From positions 2,127,812 through 2,191,811 of the forward strand of contig NZ_KI912148.1 of NCBI RefSeq assembly GCF_000517105.1: a stretch of DNA of 64,000 nucleotides, read 5' to 3'. The notes under the pieces are model-generated. The model had not been told where the DNA came from and searched no databases. It saw only the letters and a list, made by a program, of their open reading frames with translations. Position numbers and translations under genes: made by a program. This stretch comes from Fischerella sp. PCC 9605. Lineage in GTDB: Bacteria > Cyanobacteriota > Cyanobacteriia > Cyanobacteriales > Nostocaceae. Below, one piece after another: positions 46,280-57,106 of the stretch. How positions within the stretch are numbered: position 1 is the first letter of the stretch; each line of letters starts with the position of its first letter.

Positions 46280-48505
46280 TTAACCGAACTTACCAGCCGT
46301 CGAGGCAATGAGGAATGCTGCATAGGTTAGAACATAGCCCACAGAGAAGTGAACTAAACCAACCAAACGAGCTTGAACGATAGACAGAGCAACGGGCTTG
46401 TCTTTCCAGCGAACCAGGTTCGCAATTGGAGTACGCTCGTGTGCCCAAACAAGAGTTTCAATCAACTCTTGCCAGTAACCTCTCCAGGAGATGAGGAACA
46501 TGAAGCCGGTAGCCCAAACTAGGTGTCCGAATAGGAACATCCAAGCCCAAACAGACAGGTTGTTCATGCCGTAGGGATTGTATCCGTTAATCAACTGAGC
46601 GGAGTTAGCCCAGAGGTAATCACGGAACCAGCCCATGAGGTATGTAGAAGATTCGTTGAACTGAGCAACGTTGCCTTGCCAAATACCCAAATGCTTCCAG
46701 TGCCAGTAGAAAGTTACCCAACCTACTGTGTTCAATGCCCAGAAAGTAGCGAGGTAAAAGGCGTCCCAAGCGGAGATGTCGCAAGTACCACCACGACCGG
46801 GGCCGTCGCAAGGGAAGGCGTAGCCGAAGTCCTTTTTATCGGGCATCAGCTTAGAACCACGAGCATCCAAAGCACCTTTAACCAATACTAAGGTGGTGGT
46901 GTGGATTGCTAGGGCAAAGGCATGGTGTACTAAAAAGTCACCAGGGCCAATTGTTAAGAACAGGGAATTAGTACCAGAGTTGATTGCATCCAGCCAACCA
47001 GGCAACCAAACGTTACCGTAGTTGGGATAAGCGGTGTAAGCAACACTGTCTGGGTTGGACAACAGAACGTCGAGTCCATACAGCACTTTACCGTGAGCAG
47101 CTTGGATGAACTGAGCAAACACAGGCTCAATCAAAATTTGCTTCTCGGGTGTGCCGAAGGCAACTACTACGTCGTTGTGTACATACAGACCCAAGGTGTG
47201 GAAGCCCAAGAACAGGGATACCCAGCTCAGGTGAGAGATAATCGCTTCTTTGTGCTTCAGCACGCGCTCAAGTACGTTGCCCTTATTTTGTTCGGGATCG
47301 TAGTCACGTACCCAGAAGATGGCACCGTGAGCGAATGCACCGAGCATCAAGAAAATGGCAATGTACTGGTGGTGAGTGTACAACGCTGCCTGAGTTGTGT
47401 AGTCCTTAGCAATAAATGCGTAAGGAGGCAGGGAGTACATGTGTTGCGCTACCAAGGAGGTGATTACACCCAAGCAAGCTAGGTGCCAACCCAACTGGAA
47501 GTGCAAAGAGTTGTTGTAGGTTTCATAAATGCCTTGGTGAGGCATGTTGAAGGGGCCTTCTACGGATTTGCCGAAGAAGGTTTTGGCATCCATCATTTCT
47601 TTGATGCTGTGACCGATGCCAAAGTTGGTGCGGTACATGTGACCGGCAACGATGAATAGTACTGCGATCGCTAAGTGGTGGTGAGCCATATCAGTCAACC
47701 ACAGCGATTCAGTCTGAGGATGGAAACCACCTAAGAAAGTTAGAATCGCAGTACCAGATCCTTGGGAAGTGCCGAACACATGGTTTGCAGTGTCTGGGTT
47801 CTGTGCGTAAACACCCCAGTTACCTGTAAAGAAAGGTTGCAAGCCTGCTGGGTGGGGCAGAGTGCTGAGGAAGTTATCCCAGCCTACATGCTGTCCGCGA
47901 GATTCGGGGATAGCGACGTGAACCAAGTGACCAGTCCAAGCCAATGAACTTACACCGAACAAACCTGCCAAGTGGTGGTTGAGGCGAGACTCAGCCATCT
48001 TGAACCAAGCGAGGCTGGGACGGAATTTGGGTTGTAAGTGCAACCAGCCAGCAAACAGGAACAAGGATGCTAACAATAGCAGGAAGATGGAACCCATGTA
48101 CAGGTCGCCATTTGTCCGCATACCGATGGTGTACCACCAGTGGTAGACCCCAGAGTATGCAATGTTTACTGGATAGTTAGCTCCACCTTGAGTGAAAGCT
48201 TCTATTGCAGGTTTACCGAAGTGGGGGTCCCAAATCGCGTGGGCGATCGGACGGATATGAAGGGGATCTTTAATCCACTGTTCAAAGTTACCTTGCCAGG
48301 CTACGTGGAATAGAAGGCTGGAAGCCCACAGGAAAATGATTGCCAGATGACCGAAGTGAGTAGCGAAAATCTTTTGGTAGAGATTTTCTTCGGTCATGCC
48401 ATCATGGCTTTCAAAATCATTTCCCATAGCCATCGCATACCAGATCCGACGTGTCGTCGGATCTTGTGCGAGATCCTGGCTAAATTTTGGAAATTTTGTT
48501 GCCAT
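46280..48505 (-). CDS. psaB: Photosystem I P700 chlorophyll a apoprotein A2
   Basis: Subunit B of the photosystem I reaction centre heterodimer, in the thylakoid membrane. 741 residues with 11 membrane segments, 51% or so like PsaA by eye. The FX iron-sulfur ligands are in [10 protein letters not shown] near 565-574 and the leucine-rich membrane parts follow. N-terminus [26 protein letters not shown] is typical. ATG at 48505. Downstream of psaA with a 202-base spacer that carries heptamer repeats. Confidence 0.98.
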   Translation of the reverse strand: MATKFPKFSQDLAQDPTTRRIWYAMAMGNDFESHDGMTEENLYQKIFATHFGHLAIIFLWASSLLFHVAWQGNFEQWIKDPLHIRPIAHAIWDPHFGKPAIEAFTQGGANYPVNIAYSGVYHWWYTIGMRTNGDLYMGSIFLLLLASLFLFAGWLHLQPKFRPSLAWFKMAESRLNHHLAGLFGVSSLAWTGHLVHVAIPESRGQHVGWDNFLSTLPHPAGLQPFFTGNWGVYAQNPDTANHVFGTSQGSGTAILTFLGGFHPQTESLWLTDMAHHHLAIAVLFIVAGHMYRTNFGIGHSIKEMMDAKTFFGKSVEGPFNMPHQGIYETYNNSLHFQLGWHLACLGVITSLVAQHMYSLPPYAFIAKDYTTQAALYTHHQYIAIFLMLGAFAHGAIFWVRDYDPEQNKGNVLERVLKHKEAIISHLSWVSLFLGFHTLGLYVHNDVVVAFGTPEKQILIEPVFAQFIQAAHGKVLYGLDVLLSNPDSVAYTAYPNYGNVWLPGWLDAINSGTNSLFLTIGPGDFLVHHAFALAIHTTTLVLVKGALDARGSKLMPDKKDFGYAFPCDGPGRGGTCDISAWDAFYLATFWALNTVGWVTFYWHWKHLGIWQGNVAQFNESSTYLMGWFRDYLWANSAQLINGYNPYGMNNLSVWAWMFLFGHLVWATGFMFLISWRGYWQELIETLVWAHERTPIANLVRWKDKPVALSIVQARLVGLVHFSVGYVLTYAAFLIASTAGKFG

Positions 48506-48707
48506 AGGTTAAATAAATCCTCTGACTCTTAGCCATCAAGTATCAGCGTTGTTAGTTGTTAGTTGTTAGTTGTTAGTTGTTAGTTGTTAGTTGTTAGTTG
48601 TTTGTTGTTTGTTGTTTGTTATTTATTCCAAACAACGACCAACCACCAACAAAATCCTACTAACCACTAACTACTAACCACTAACCACTAACTGTTCAAG
48701 CCGATTA
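48506..48707. repeat. Heptamer-repeat spacer between psaA and psaB
   Basis: GTTAGTT-type heptamers in a long run (48548-48626) and, further, their complementary ACCACTAACTACTAACC (48660-48690) give a large stem-loop in the mRNA between the two photosystem I genes. A ribosome site for psaB lies close to its ATG (48505). Confidence 0.75.
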
Positions 48708-50966
48708 CTAGCCTATTGAAAGGATGTGTGCGTGGAAGAATGCCCAGGTTGTGGCAATTCCTCCCAAGAGGTAGTGAGCTACCCCTACAGCCCGACCTTG
48801 AATGATGCTCAGAGCACGAGGCTGAATTGACGGTGCCACTTTCAGTTTATTATGTGCCCAGACAATGGACTCAATCAATTCTTGCCAGTAGCCACGACCA
48901 CTGAACAGGAACATCAAGCTAAATGCCCAGACAAAGTGTGCGCCCAAGAACATCAATCCATATGCTGACAGCGCACTGCCATAGGAGTTGATGACTTGTA
49001 CCGCTTGTGCCCATAAGAAGTCACGCAACCAGCCATTGATGGTGATGGCACTTTGGGCAAAGTTACCACCTGTAATGTGAGTTACATTACCAGCTGCGTC
49101 TACCGTTCCCCAGACGTCAGATTGCATCTTCCAGCTGAAGTGGAAAATTGCAATTGAAATGGTGTTGTACATCCAGAACAATCCGAGGAACACATGGTCC
49201 CAACCAGATACCTGACAGGTACCACCACGACCAGGGCCATCACAAGGGAAGCGGAAGCCTAAGTTTGCCTTGTCTGGAATCAGACGGGAGCTACGAGCAA
49301 ACAGGAATCCTTTTAGAAGAATCAGAGCTGTGACATGAATTTGGAATGCGTGAATATGGTGGATCATAAAGTCCGCCGTACCCAACGCAATTGGCATCAT
49401 TGCCACTTTGCCGCCTACAGCGAGGATACCGCCGCCGAAGGCATAGCTAACAGGTTGAAGCGCATTAGGTGCAGTTGCACCGGGAGCAATGGTGTGTAGG
49501 TTTTGTACCCACTGAGCGAACACAGGTTGCAACTGAATTGCCGCATCCGAGAACATGTCTTGGGGACGACCCAAGGCACGCATTGTGTCGTTGTGGACGT
49601 ACAATCCAAAGCTATGGAAGCCAAGGAATATACATACCCAGTTCAGGTGAGAGATAATTGCATCTCTGTGACGGATTACCCGATCCAAAACGTTGTTTTG
49701 GTTAACTACGGGATCGTAGTCACGCACCATGAAGATAGCAGCGTGTGCAGCACCACCAACAATTAAGAAGCCACCAATCCACATGTGGTGAGTGAAAATG
49801 CAGAGTTGGGTAGCGTAGTCGGTTGCCAAGTACGGATACGGAGGCATCGCGTACATGTGGTGCGCCACGATGATGGTCAGTGAACCCAGCATGGCAAGGT
49901 TGGTTGCCAACTGAGCGTGCCAAGAGGTGGTCATGTTTTCATAGAGACCCTTATGACCATCACCAGTGAAGGGGCCTTTGTGGTTTTCTAGGATCTCTTT
50001 GATGCTGTGACCAATACCCCAGTTGGTACGGTACATGTGACCGGCAATGATGAATAATACTGCGATCGCCAAGTGGTGATGGGCAATATCTGTCATCCAC
50101 AAGCCACCCGTGACTGGGTTTAGACCTCCCTTAAAGGTGAGGAAGTCAGCATATGTACCCCAATTCAATGTGAAGAAAGGCGCTAAACCATTCGCAAAGC
50201 TGGGATACAGTTCGGTCAACAAGTCTTTGTTCAAAATGAACTCGTGGGGCAACGGTATGTCCCTGAGGGGCACTCCCGCATCCAAAAGCTTGTTGGTAGG
50301 CGCAGATACGTGAATTATGTGTCCTGCCCAGCCCAAAGAACCACAACCTAGCAAAACTTGCAAGTGGTGATTCAACATTGACTCGGCGTTCTGGAACCAT
50401 TCCAACTTGGGAGCGCGCTTGTGGTAGTGGAACCAGCCGGCAAACAAGAGTAAGCCTGCTAATACTAGACCACCAATCGCAGTGCAGTACAGTTGGAACG
50501 AGTTGGTAATACCCCAACCACGCCAAACTTGGAACAAGCCAGAAGTAATTTGAATACCGTGGAAGCCGCCGCCGACATCCCCATTCAAAATATCTTGACC
50601 AACGATTGGCCAAACGACTTGAGCGCTAGGTTTGACGTTCAGAGGGTCGCTCAACCAAGCTTCATAGTTTGAAAAACGAGCGCCATGAAAAATCATCCCG
50701 CTCAGCCACAAAGTCACTACTGCTAAGTGACCGAAGTGTGCTGCGAATATCTTGCGGGAAATGTCTTCTAAATCGCTTGTATGTGTATCAAAATCGTGGG
50801 CGAGTGCATGTAGGTTCCAAATCCACGTAGTGGTTTTGGGACCTTTAGCTAGAGTTCTGTCGAAATGTCCTGGCTTAGCCCACCTCTCAAATGAAGTAGG
50901 AACCGGGTCGTTATCGACTATTACTCTTGCTTTTTTTTCCTCTCGCTCCGGAGGACTTATTGTCAT
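48708..50966 (-). CDS. psaA: Photosystem I P700 chlorophyll a apoprotein A1
   Basis: 752 residues, normal length; subunit A of the photosystem I core. [10 protein letters not shown] near 575-584 supplies FX ligands. The ATG at 50966 is preceded by GAGAGGAGGTCGA, an excellent ribosome site, and gives the usual [29 protein letters not shown]-type start, so the 27-residue upstream extension of the open frame is not translated. psaB follows. Confidence 0.98.
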   Translation of the reverse strand: MTISPPEREEKKARVIVDNDPVPTSFERWAKPGHFDRTLAKGPKTTTWIWNLHALAHDFDTHTSDLEDISRKIFAAHFGHLAVVTLWLSGMIFHGARFSNYEAWLSDPLNVKPSAQVVWPIVGQDILNGDVGGGFHGIQITSGLFQVWRGWGITNSFQLYCTAIGGLVLAGLLLFAGWFHYHKRAPKLEWFQNAESMLNHHLQVLLGCGSLGWAGHIIHVSAPTNKLLDAGVPLRDIPLPHEFILNKDLLTELYPSFANGLAPFFTLNWGTYADFLTFKGGLNPVTGGLWMTDIAHHHLAIAVLFIIAGHMYRTNWGIGHSIKEILENHKGPFTGDGHKGLYENMTTSWHAQLATNLAMLGSLTIIVAHHMYAMPPYPYLATDYATQLCIFTHHMWIGGFLIVGGAAHAAIFMVRDYDPVVNQNNVLDRVIRHRDAIISHLNWVCIFLGFHSFGLYVHNDTMRALGRPQDMFSDAAIQLQPVFAQWVQNLHTIAPGATAPNALQPVSYAFGGGILAVGGKVAMMPIALGTADFMIHHIHAFQIHVTALILLKGFLFARSSRLIPDKANLGFRFPCDGPGRGGTCQVSGWDHVFLGLFWMYNTISIAIFHFSWKMQSDVWGTVDAAGNVTHITGGNFAQSAITINGWLRDFLWAQAVQVINSYGSALSAYGLMFLGAHFVWAFSLMFLFSGRGYWQELIESIVWAHNKLKVAPSIQPRALSIIQGRAVGVAHYLLGGIATTWAFFHAHILSIG

Positions 50967-51552
50967 TCGACCTCCTCTCTTAAAAGGGACTGAGGAATTA
51001 TGTTTGCCACAAGCTGTCTTCTTAGCTTTAGTTAAATTTAGCCGCATCCTCCAGAAAGAGGGTGGAGCAGCGATGAAGACTCTATGTGGAGAGTGGTTTC
51101 TGTTGAATTATAAAGTCTTCTCTCACACATTGTTGGAGACATTTTAACAATAATTCAAAATCCTTGGAGTAATTGTGTAATCTGCTTTTCGCTTTTAAAA
51201 GACTTGTCAAAAAGTCAATAGTTTCTCTATTTATTTTACAAACGGAAACAATTCGCAAACTTTATAGTTCTATTTAGAGCAAATCATCTTAATCACCTTT
51301 ATTTTGGTTACAGCATTCTTACCAAATAGCGTGTATTTCCGTTATGAGGATTACTAAATCATGGTTAAATTACTATTAAGAAAAATAGTTATTTTCCTTA
51401 CATAAGATTAAGTTATGCTGAAATAAGCAAATTGACACTCAGATTCTTCAGGCAAGAGCAAGGCAAATTTTAGCCTTTGGGTCGTAGTTATAATGGATAG
51501 TCTGAGCCACAATAATCTGTCAGTTGTTAAATGAGTATCATCGGTGGAAAGT
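50967..51552. promoter_or_regulatory. Divergent upstream region of psaA and the lipoprotein gene
   Basis: About 590 bases between divergent genes. It must contain the psaA promoter; cyanobacterial psaA usually has long leaders, but I cannot place start sites. AT-rich tracts occur at 51220-51400. Confidence 0.45.
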
Positions 51553-53277
51553 ATGAACTCCTGGCGGACAGCGGCTTTAACTCTCCTAAAGTCGCTAATG
51601 GCATTGGTTTTGGTATTGAGTTTAACCAGTTGTGGTGAGAAAGCTGTTAGCCAAGAACCGTTTGGTAAGTTGCGAGAAAGTCCTCAAATTACAACCAAGC
51701 AATTCTCAGAAGTTGCCCCACCAGCGGTCATTCAAGAACTACGTCAAAGTTTGGAAGTTTATCAACCCCAGGTATCAATACTTACTCCCCAGTCAGATGA
51801 AGTCCTTCAAGACAACACGGTTGCAGTCCGCTTTCAGGTAAAAGATTTACCTATATATAAGGACTCACAACTAGATATGGGTCCCCATCTGCACGTAATT
51901 CTTGATAATGAACCATATATAGCTGTCTACGACCTCAAGCAGCCTCTGGTTTTATCTGACTTGTCTCCAGGTACCCATACCCTACGTGTATTTGCCTCCC
52001 GTCCTTGGCACGAAAGTTTTAAAAATGAAGGCGCTTATGCCCAAACGACATTTCACATTTTTACTAAAAGCGATGACAATAACCCCGATCCAGCCTTACC
52101 CTTGCTAACCTACAGCCGTCCCAAAGGCAGCTATGGGGCAGAACCTATTCTGCTAGACTTTTACCTAACTAACGCCCCATTACACTTGGTAGCTAAAGAT
52201 AACCCCAACGACCAATTTGCAGATTGGCGGGTTCGCTGCACAATTAATGGTGAAAGTTTCGTTCTCGATCGCTGGCAACCAGTTTATCTCAAAGGCTTTA
52301 AGCCAGGTAAAAACTGGGTGAAACTGGAATTTCTCGACAACCAAGGCAACCCCGTCAAGAATGAATTTAACAGTACGGTTCGGCTGATAACCTACGAACC
52401 CAAGGGTAAAGACACCCTTTCTAAAATCGTTAGAGGAGAACTGTCAGCAGATCAAGTTCGCTCAATTGTAGATCCTAGTTACACAGCGAAGCTACCAACT
52501 GCTGAACCTACACCCACTCCTACAGCAACGCCTACACCTGAACCTACACCAGAAATACAGCCCAAAGAAGAAAAACAACCCGTTCTTGAAATAAAACCCA
52601 CTCCCACAGCAACACCTACACCTGAACCCACACCAGAACCACAGCCTCAAGAAGAAAAACAGCCAGTTCCTGAAATAGAACCTCAACCAGCACCATCAAC
52701 ACAACCAGAAAAACCGAGATTTGGCGGATTTTTCAATCGTCGTGCAGGCAAAATGCCCACACCACCACAAACAGTGGAACCATCGCCGAGTGTATCTCCT
52801 ACTCTGCCAGAGATTATTGAGACTCCAGCACCACAACCAGAAGTAACAACCGAACCAAAAGCAGCTGAAGAAGTACCAGAAAAACAGCTAAATCAGCCAG
52901 AGAAACCGAGATTTGGCGGATTTTTCAATCGTCGTGCAGGCAAAATGCCCACACCACAACAAACAGTGGAACCATCGCCGAGTGTGTCTCCTACTCTGCC
53001 AGAGATTATCGAGACTCCAGCGCCAGAAACAACAGAAGAACCACAGGTAGATGTTTTACCAGAAGCAGATCCACAATTATTACCTCAAAAAGTTGCTCCC
53101 CAGTCACAAAAACCAGAATTAGGACGATATTTCAATCGCCGTCAGTACCCCAATGCTGCACCATCACCTAGTTTGCCGTATGCTCAACCAAAGATGATTC
53201 AGCCATCTGCACCGGAACCATTGGAAAACACACCCACACCTGAACAACCAAGCAGCGAAACCCAAAATCAATCGTGA
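51553..53277 (+). CDS. Lipoprotein with proline-rich repetitive C-terminal half
   Basis: 574 residues. Signal peptide with lipobox LVLSLTSC (Cys near 27). Residues 60-305 form a globular part with repeated beta-like motifs (GTHTLRVFASRPWHE, FKPGKNWVKLEFLD). From 310 the chain is P/T/E-rich (PTPTATPTPEPTPE repeated), with a 17-residue module EKPRFGGFFNRRAGKMP twice and a divergent third (KPELGRYFNRR). The ATG at 51553 follows GGTGGAAAGT; an in-frame GTG three codons earlier is less likely. Family unknown. Ends before a strong terminator. Confidence 0.75.
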   Translation: MNSWRTAALTLLKSLMALVLVLSLTSCGEKAVSQEPFGKLRESPQITTKQFSEVAPPAVIQELRQSLEVYQPQVSILTPQSDEVLQDNTVAVRFQVKDLPIYKDSQLDMGPHLHVILDNEPYIAVYDLKQPLVLSDLSPGTHTLRVFASRPWHESFKNEGAYAQTTFHIFTKSDDNNPDPALPLLTYSRPKGSYGAEPILLDFYLTNAPLHLVAKDNPNDQFADWRVRCTINGESFVLDRWQPVYLKGFKPGKNWVKLEFLDNQGNPVKNEFNSTVRLITYEPKGKDTLSKIVRGELSADQVRSIVDPSYTAKLPTAEPTPTPTATPTPEPTPEIQPKEEKQPVLEIKPTPTATPTPEPTPEPQPQEEKQPVPEIEPQPAPSTQPEKPRFGGFFNRRAGKMPTPPQTVEPSPSVSPTLPEIIETPAPQPEVTTEPKAAEEVPEKQLNQPEKPRFGGFFNRRAGKMPTPQQTVEPSPSVSPTLPEIIETPAPETTEEPQVDVLPEADPQLLPQKVAPQSQKPELGRYFNRRQYPNAAPSPSLPYAQPKMIQPSAPEPLENTPTPEQPSSETQNQS

Positions 53278-53317
53278 CTGTGTTTGCTGAAAGCTGAACT
53301 AATACTTTCTTGGTACA

Positions 53318-53350
53318 GGCAGAGTAGAGTATCTACTCTGCCATTTTTTT
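53318..53350 (+). terminator. Rho-independent terminator
   Basis: GGCAGAGTAGA (53318-53328) pairs fully with TCTACTCTGCC (53332-53342) with a 3-nt loop, then ATTTTTTT. It is 41 bases after the lipoprotein stop. Confidence 0.9.
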
Positions 53351-53449
53351 ATAGATAAAGTAAAAAATTTTGATGCTCTGGTTTAAATGTAGAAAAAAAG
53401 AAGTCATTCGTATCCGCCTTAAGCCGAGAAAAGATTTCAACCGGTAGAT

Positions 53450-53544
53450 CAGTTTACATCTTGCACCACCGGAGGCAGAGCCTCCAAACCCTCGTTACCA
53501 GGTTGAACCTGGCAGGTGAGAACTAGAGCCTCTGGCTCTCGCAA
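53450..53544 (-). repeat. Palindromic dispersed repeat, copy B
   Basis: Reverse-orientation copy of the repeat at 38566-38670: GGAGGCAGAGCCTCC, ACCAGGTTGAACCTGG, then AGAGCCTCTGGCTCT. Copy B has a shorter stretch between the last two. Lies between convergent genes. Confidence 0.7.
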
Positions 53545-53609
53545 TCGAAAGATTTCGGGCAGTAGATAAGACGATCGCATCTAAAATTAGATCCAGCTAT
53601 CAGTAATCA

Positions 53610-54536
53610 CTAGCCTGCAAAGATACTCAACCGCAACCGTTGAGATAAAGCTTCGACAAAGCCAAGTGCTGCTACAGGATTACCCGCAGGATCTAAAGGA
53701 GGACTGTAACAGGCGATCGCTCCCTCTGTTGGTACTATTGCCAAAAGTGTACCGCTGATACCTGATTTCATCGGTAGACCAATCCGCAAAGCATACAAAA
53801 AAGAATCCTCATACAGTCCACAGCTAAACATCAGCGTGTTGACAATCTGACGATGCTGCGGTGATACCAATCCACTTTCACAAGCCAAAAGCTTTCCCAA
53901 ACGGGCTAAGTATTCTACCTTTCCAGATAGACAGCATATCTGTTCGTATGTGTCAAGAGCAGCTTCTAAATCATTTACATATCCAGCTTGGGCAAGATAT
54001 TGGCTAATCGCTCGATTAGTTTGAGAGCCTGCTGAACGTACCGAAGCGAGCATGACTTCATCTAACTTGAACTGACAACCTGCGATTTGATTCAGCCATT
54101 GACAGAATTTTTGAGTGCGATCGCTAGCGTCTTTTCCTGGTAATTTATCAGCGAGAGTAATTGCCCCACTATTGATCATCGGATTGCGGGGATAGCCGCC
54201 ATCAGCAATTAGCTGTTCTAGAGAATTGAAACTAGCATGAGATGGTTCAATGCCAACCCACTCAAAAACCATCTCTACTCCCAGATGTTCTAGCAGATAC
54301 AGCAGTGAAAACGGCTTAATGGCACTCATCAGCGGAAAAACACAACTTGTATCGCCGACACTGAAACTTTTTCCTGATGCACAGCAGATGTGAACTGCAA
54401 ACCAATGGGAATTAGCCACAGCCAATCGCGGAATGCGATCGGCAACTCGTCCTTGAGATGCTTGCAATTTGGCATGTTGTATGCAGGCTAATAACTCAGT
54501 GGGAGTAAGGGTTTCCAGTTTTCTCAAAGTTGCCAC
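53610..54536 (-). CDS. glsA: Glutaminase
   Basis: Hydrolyses glutamine to glutamate and ammonia. 308 residues, normal for bacterial glutaminase A. The beta-lactamase-like Ser71-x-x-Lys74 (MSAIK), PRNPMINSGAI near 118 and PMKSGISGT near 255 are present. No riboswitch is visible in the short upstream gap. Start is GTG at 54536; GAGG lies close upstream. Divergent from the prenyl transferase. Confidence 0.88.
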   Translation of the reverse strand: MATLRKLETLTPTELLACIQHAKLQASQGRVADRIPRLAVANSHWFAVHICCASGKSFSVGDTSCVFPLMSAIKPFSLLYLLEHLGVEMVFEWVGIEPSHASFNSLEQLIADGGYPRNPMINSGAITLADKLPGKDASDRTQKFCQWLNQIAGCQFKLDEVMLASVRSAGSQTNRAISQYLAQAGYVNDLEAALDTYEQICCLSGKVEYLARLGKLLACESGLVSPQHRQIVNTLMFSCGLYEDSFLYALRIGLPMKSGISGTLLAIVPTEGAIACYSPPLDPAGNPVAALGFVEALSQRLRLSIFAG

Positions 54537-54602
54537 AGCCTCAAGCGATTGATCGGTAAAGTAAAGAAGAAAACGTAACTAAGTATTCGGCCAAGCTCCA
54601 AA

Positions 54603-55292
54603 ATGCTTATTCCCAAACACGTTGGTTTTATTATGGATGGTAATGGACGCTGGGCAACTCAGCGTGGACTTCCTCGTAGTGAAGGTCATCGTGCAGGCAT
54701 ACAACACATTCTTACAATAATAGATATTTGTCACAATCTAGGTGTGGAAGTAGTCTCAGCTTATGTCTGGTCAACAGAAAACTGGGAGCGATCCCAAGCT
54801 GAAGTTCAGGCTCTCATGTATAGCATTCAAATCTTAGGGCCACAACTAGCTCAAAAACTACACGATAGGCAAGTGCGTATTATCCACAGTGGTAGCCGAC
54901 AAGGTTTATCCAAAGCAGTACTTAAAGTTATCGATGATGCTGTGCAATTGACAAAAGATAACGGTTCCCGAATTCTTAACCTCGCTTTTAATTACGGTGG
55001 ACGAGCAGAGTTGCTTCAAGCAGTCCGTCGAGCGATCGCTCAGCAAACCTCACCAGAAACCATTACAGAAAAGACAATCGCAGACTCTTTGTATACAGTT
55101 GGACTCCCCGATGTAGATTTAATCATTCGTTCGGGTGGTGACAAACGTATGAGCAACTTTCTTCTGTGGCAGAGCGCCCATGCGTGGTTATACTTTGCTG
55201 AGAACTACTGGCCTGCACTTTCGCAGCACGATATTGAGCAAGCCATCAAAAGTTTTGACCAAGGATTGGTAAGACGTCAGAATGATATTTAA
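54603..55292 (+). CDS. uppS: cis-Prenyltransferase (undecaprenyl diphosphate synthase family)
   Basis: 229 residues. MDGNGRWA with the catalytic Asp12, the EVVSAYVWSTENW block, and DVDLIIRSGGDKRMSNFLLWQ (usually IRTGGE-RLSNFLLWQ). Such enzymes build long-chain polyprenyl diphosphate carriers. The late block is a bit unusual, so it may be a paralogue with another chain length. Followed after 14 bases by the NHLRC2-like gene in an apparent two-gene operon. Confidence 0.87.
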   Translation: MLIPKHVGFIMDGNGRWATQRGLPRSEGHRAGIQHILTIIDICHNLGVEVVSAYVWSTENWERSQAEVQALMYSIQILGPQLAQKLHDRQVRIIHSGSRQGLSKAVLKVIDDAVQLTKDNGSRILNLAFNYGGRAELLQAVRRAIAQQTSPETITEKTIADSLYTVGLPDVDLIIRSGGDKRMSNFLLWQSAHAWLYFAENYWPALSQHDIEQAIKSFDQGLVRRQNDI

Positions 55293-55306
55293 AGGAGCAA
55301 GACTAC

Positions 55307-56818
55307 ATGACTCCCCGTGTAAGAGCGCCAGAACTACCGCAAAACTATGCTTGGCTTAATACCGAAAAACCCCTGTCCCTTCAGCAACTCCGGGGTAGAG
55401 TCATAATTTTAGACTTTTGGACATACTGCTGTATCAACTGTTTGCATGTTCTTCCAGATCTGAAATATTTAGAACAGAAATACAAAGATAGCCTCACAGT
55501 TATTGGCGTACACAGCGCTAAATTTGACAACGAAAAGGAAATAGACAACATCCGCCAAGCCATTCTACGCTACGACATCGAACACCCAGTTTTAGTAGAT
55601 AGTGGTTTCAGAGTTTGGCAAAGTTATGCCGTGCGTGCTTGGCCTACCTTGATGGTGATCGATCCAGAAGGATACGTAGTTAATTACGTATCTGGAGAAG
55701 GTAATCGTGATTTTTTAGATCAACTAATAGACAAATTAATTCACCAACACCAAGAGAAAGGCACTATTAACTTTCAACAACTGCAACTAACTTTAGAAAA
55801 ACAACGCCAATCATTAATTACACCGCTTGCTTTCCCAGGTAAAGTCTTAGCAACAACAGCAGGATTGTTCATCGCTGACTCTGGACACCACCGCTTGGTT
55901 ATGAGTACCTTGGACGGAGAAGTTTTGGATTTGATTGGTACAGGAAAACCTGGGTTAACTGATGGTTCCTTTCACGAAGCGCAATTTTTTGCACCTCAAG
56001 GAATGACATTTGATGCAGAAAATCAGATTTTATATGTTGCTGATACAGAAAATCATGCGCTGCGACGTGTAGACTTGAAGCGCCAAGTAGTGGAAACCAT
56101 TGCTGGAACAGGTGAACAAAGCCGCAATATCCATCCGCATAGTGGTAATGGTTTAGAAACAGCGCTTAATTCTCCTTGGAATTTACAAAAGGTAGGAAAT
56201 AGTTTGTTTATTGCAATGGCAGGCCCGCACCAAATTTGGGAAATGGACTTAGAAAGTAAAATCGTCAAAACCTATGCTGGTACGGGTGCGGAAGGTTGTG
56301 TGGATGGCACACTTACCGAATCTGCCTTTGCTCAACCCAGTGGCATTACTACAGATGGGAAAGAATTATACATTGCTGACAGCGAAGTTAGTTCTATTCG
56401 AGGTATCGGACTAGTAGAACCAAAACAAGTACGAACCGTTTGCGGTAGCGGTGCATTATTTGGTTTTGGTGATGTTGATGGACAAGGTTCTGATGCGAGG
56501 TTGCAACACTGCTTGGGAGTAGAATACGCTCAGAATTACTTGTGGGTTGCCGATACTTACAACCACAAAATTAAATTAGTAAGTCCTATTACAGGTAATT
56601 GTCAAACAGTATTAGGAAATGGTGCAGCCGATCTGCAAGACGGTCAAGGTAAAAATAGCAGTTTTTATGAACCTTCAGGACTGAGTGTTACTGGTTCTTA
56701 TTTATATATTGCTGATACTAATAATCATGCTATTCGTCGTGTAGATTTAGATACTTTCACAGTAACAACATTACAATTTTCTGGCTTGTGCGCTCCAGAT
56801 ATATGTATTCCAAATTGA
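55307..56818 (+). CDS. Thioredoxin-like/NHL-repeat protein (NHLRC2 type)
   Basis: 503 residues. An N-terminal thioredoxin-like domain (1-150) with CINC at 42-45 (a C-x-x-C pair in YCCINCLHVLP), and a C-terminal six-bladed NHL propeller (170-500; repeated DTENHALRRVDL, ADTNNHAIRRVDL). This is the domain order of the NHLRC2 protein known in eukaryotes and bacteria; the biochemical role is unclear. No signal peptide. AAAGGAG precedes the ATG. Confidence 0.87.
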   Translation: MTPRVRAPELPQNYAWLNTEKPLSLQQLRGRVIILDFWTYCCINCLHVLPDLKYLEQKYKDSLTVIGVHSAKFDNEKEIDNIRQAILRYDIEHPVLVDSGFRVWQSYAVRAWPTLMVIDPEGYVVNYVSGEGNRDFLDQLIDKLIHQHQEKGTINFQQLQLTLEKQRQSLITPLAFPGKVLATTAGLFIADSGHHRLVMSTLDGEVLDLIGTGKPGLTDGSFHEAQFFAPQGMTFDAENQILYVADTENHALRRVDLKRQVVETIAGTGEQSRNIHPHSGNGLETALNSPWNLQKVGNSLFIAMAGPHQIWEMDLESKIVKTYAGTGAEGCVDGTLTESAFAQPSGITTDGKELYIADSEVSSIRGIGLVEPKQVRTVCGSGALFGFGDVDGQGSDARLQHCLGVEYAQNYLWVADTYNHKIKLVSPITGNCQTVLGNGAADLQDGQGKNSSFYEPSGLSVTGSYLYIADTNNHAIRRVDLDTFTVTTLQFSGLCAPDICIPN

Positions 56819-57106
56819 ATTAATATTTATACTGTTTCTCTAAAAAACGACTACAAATTTTCTTGGCTTGTAGTAAGCACTTAAGTGCTTACTACGAACT
56901 ATGTGTAGTTCTAGTTTTGAGAATCACTTCTTGAACTAGCAATTTGTAGTGAATGTTTCAGCATTAATTGCAAACTGATAATTATGATGTTATTTTTTCA
57001 AAGTTTTAACTAATTGGATGTCAAGTAATTGGCAGAATATCTTAGAAATTATGTTTAAAGTATTGTGGTTGTTGCCCAATACAAACTAACTTCGTTTGAT
57101 ATTGAT
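56819..57106. other. Spacer with a perfect 26-bp palindrome
   Basis: GTAGTAAGCACTT plus its reverse complement (56870-56895). Related palindromes at 44769 and 31668. No gene seen. Confidence 0.5.

Noticed and set aside
49415-49657. Several frames inside psaA and psaB
   Set aside because: Shadows of the highly biased photosystem genes.
53560-53609. Glutamine riboswitch before glutaminase
   Set aside because: The gap upstream of the glutaminase start (54537-54602) is only 66 bases and shows no riboswitch core.
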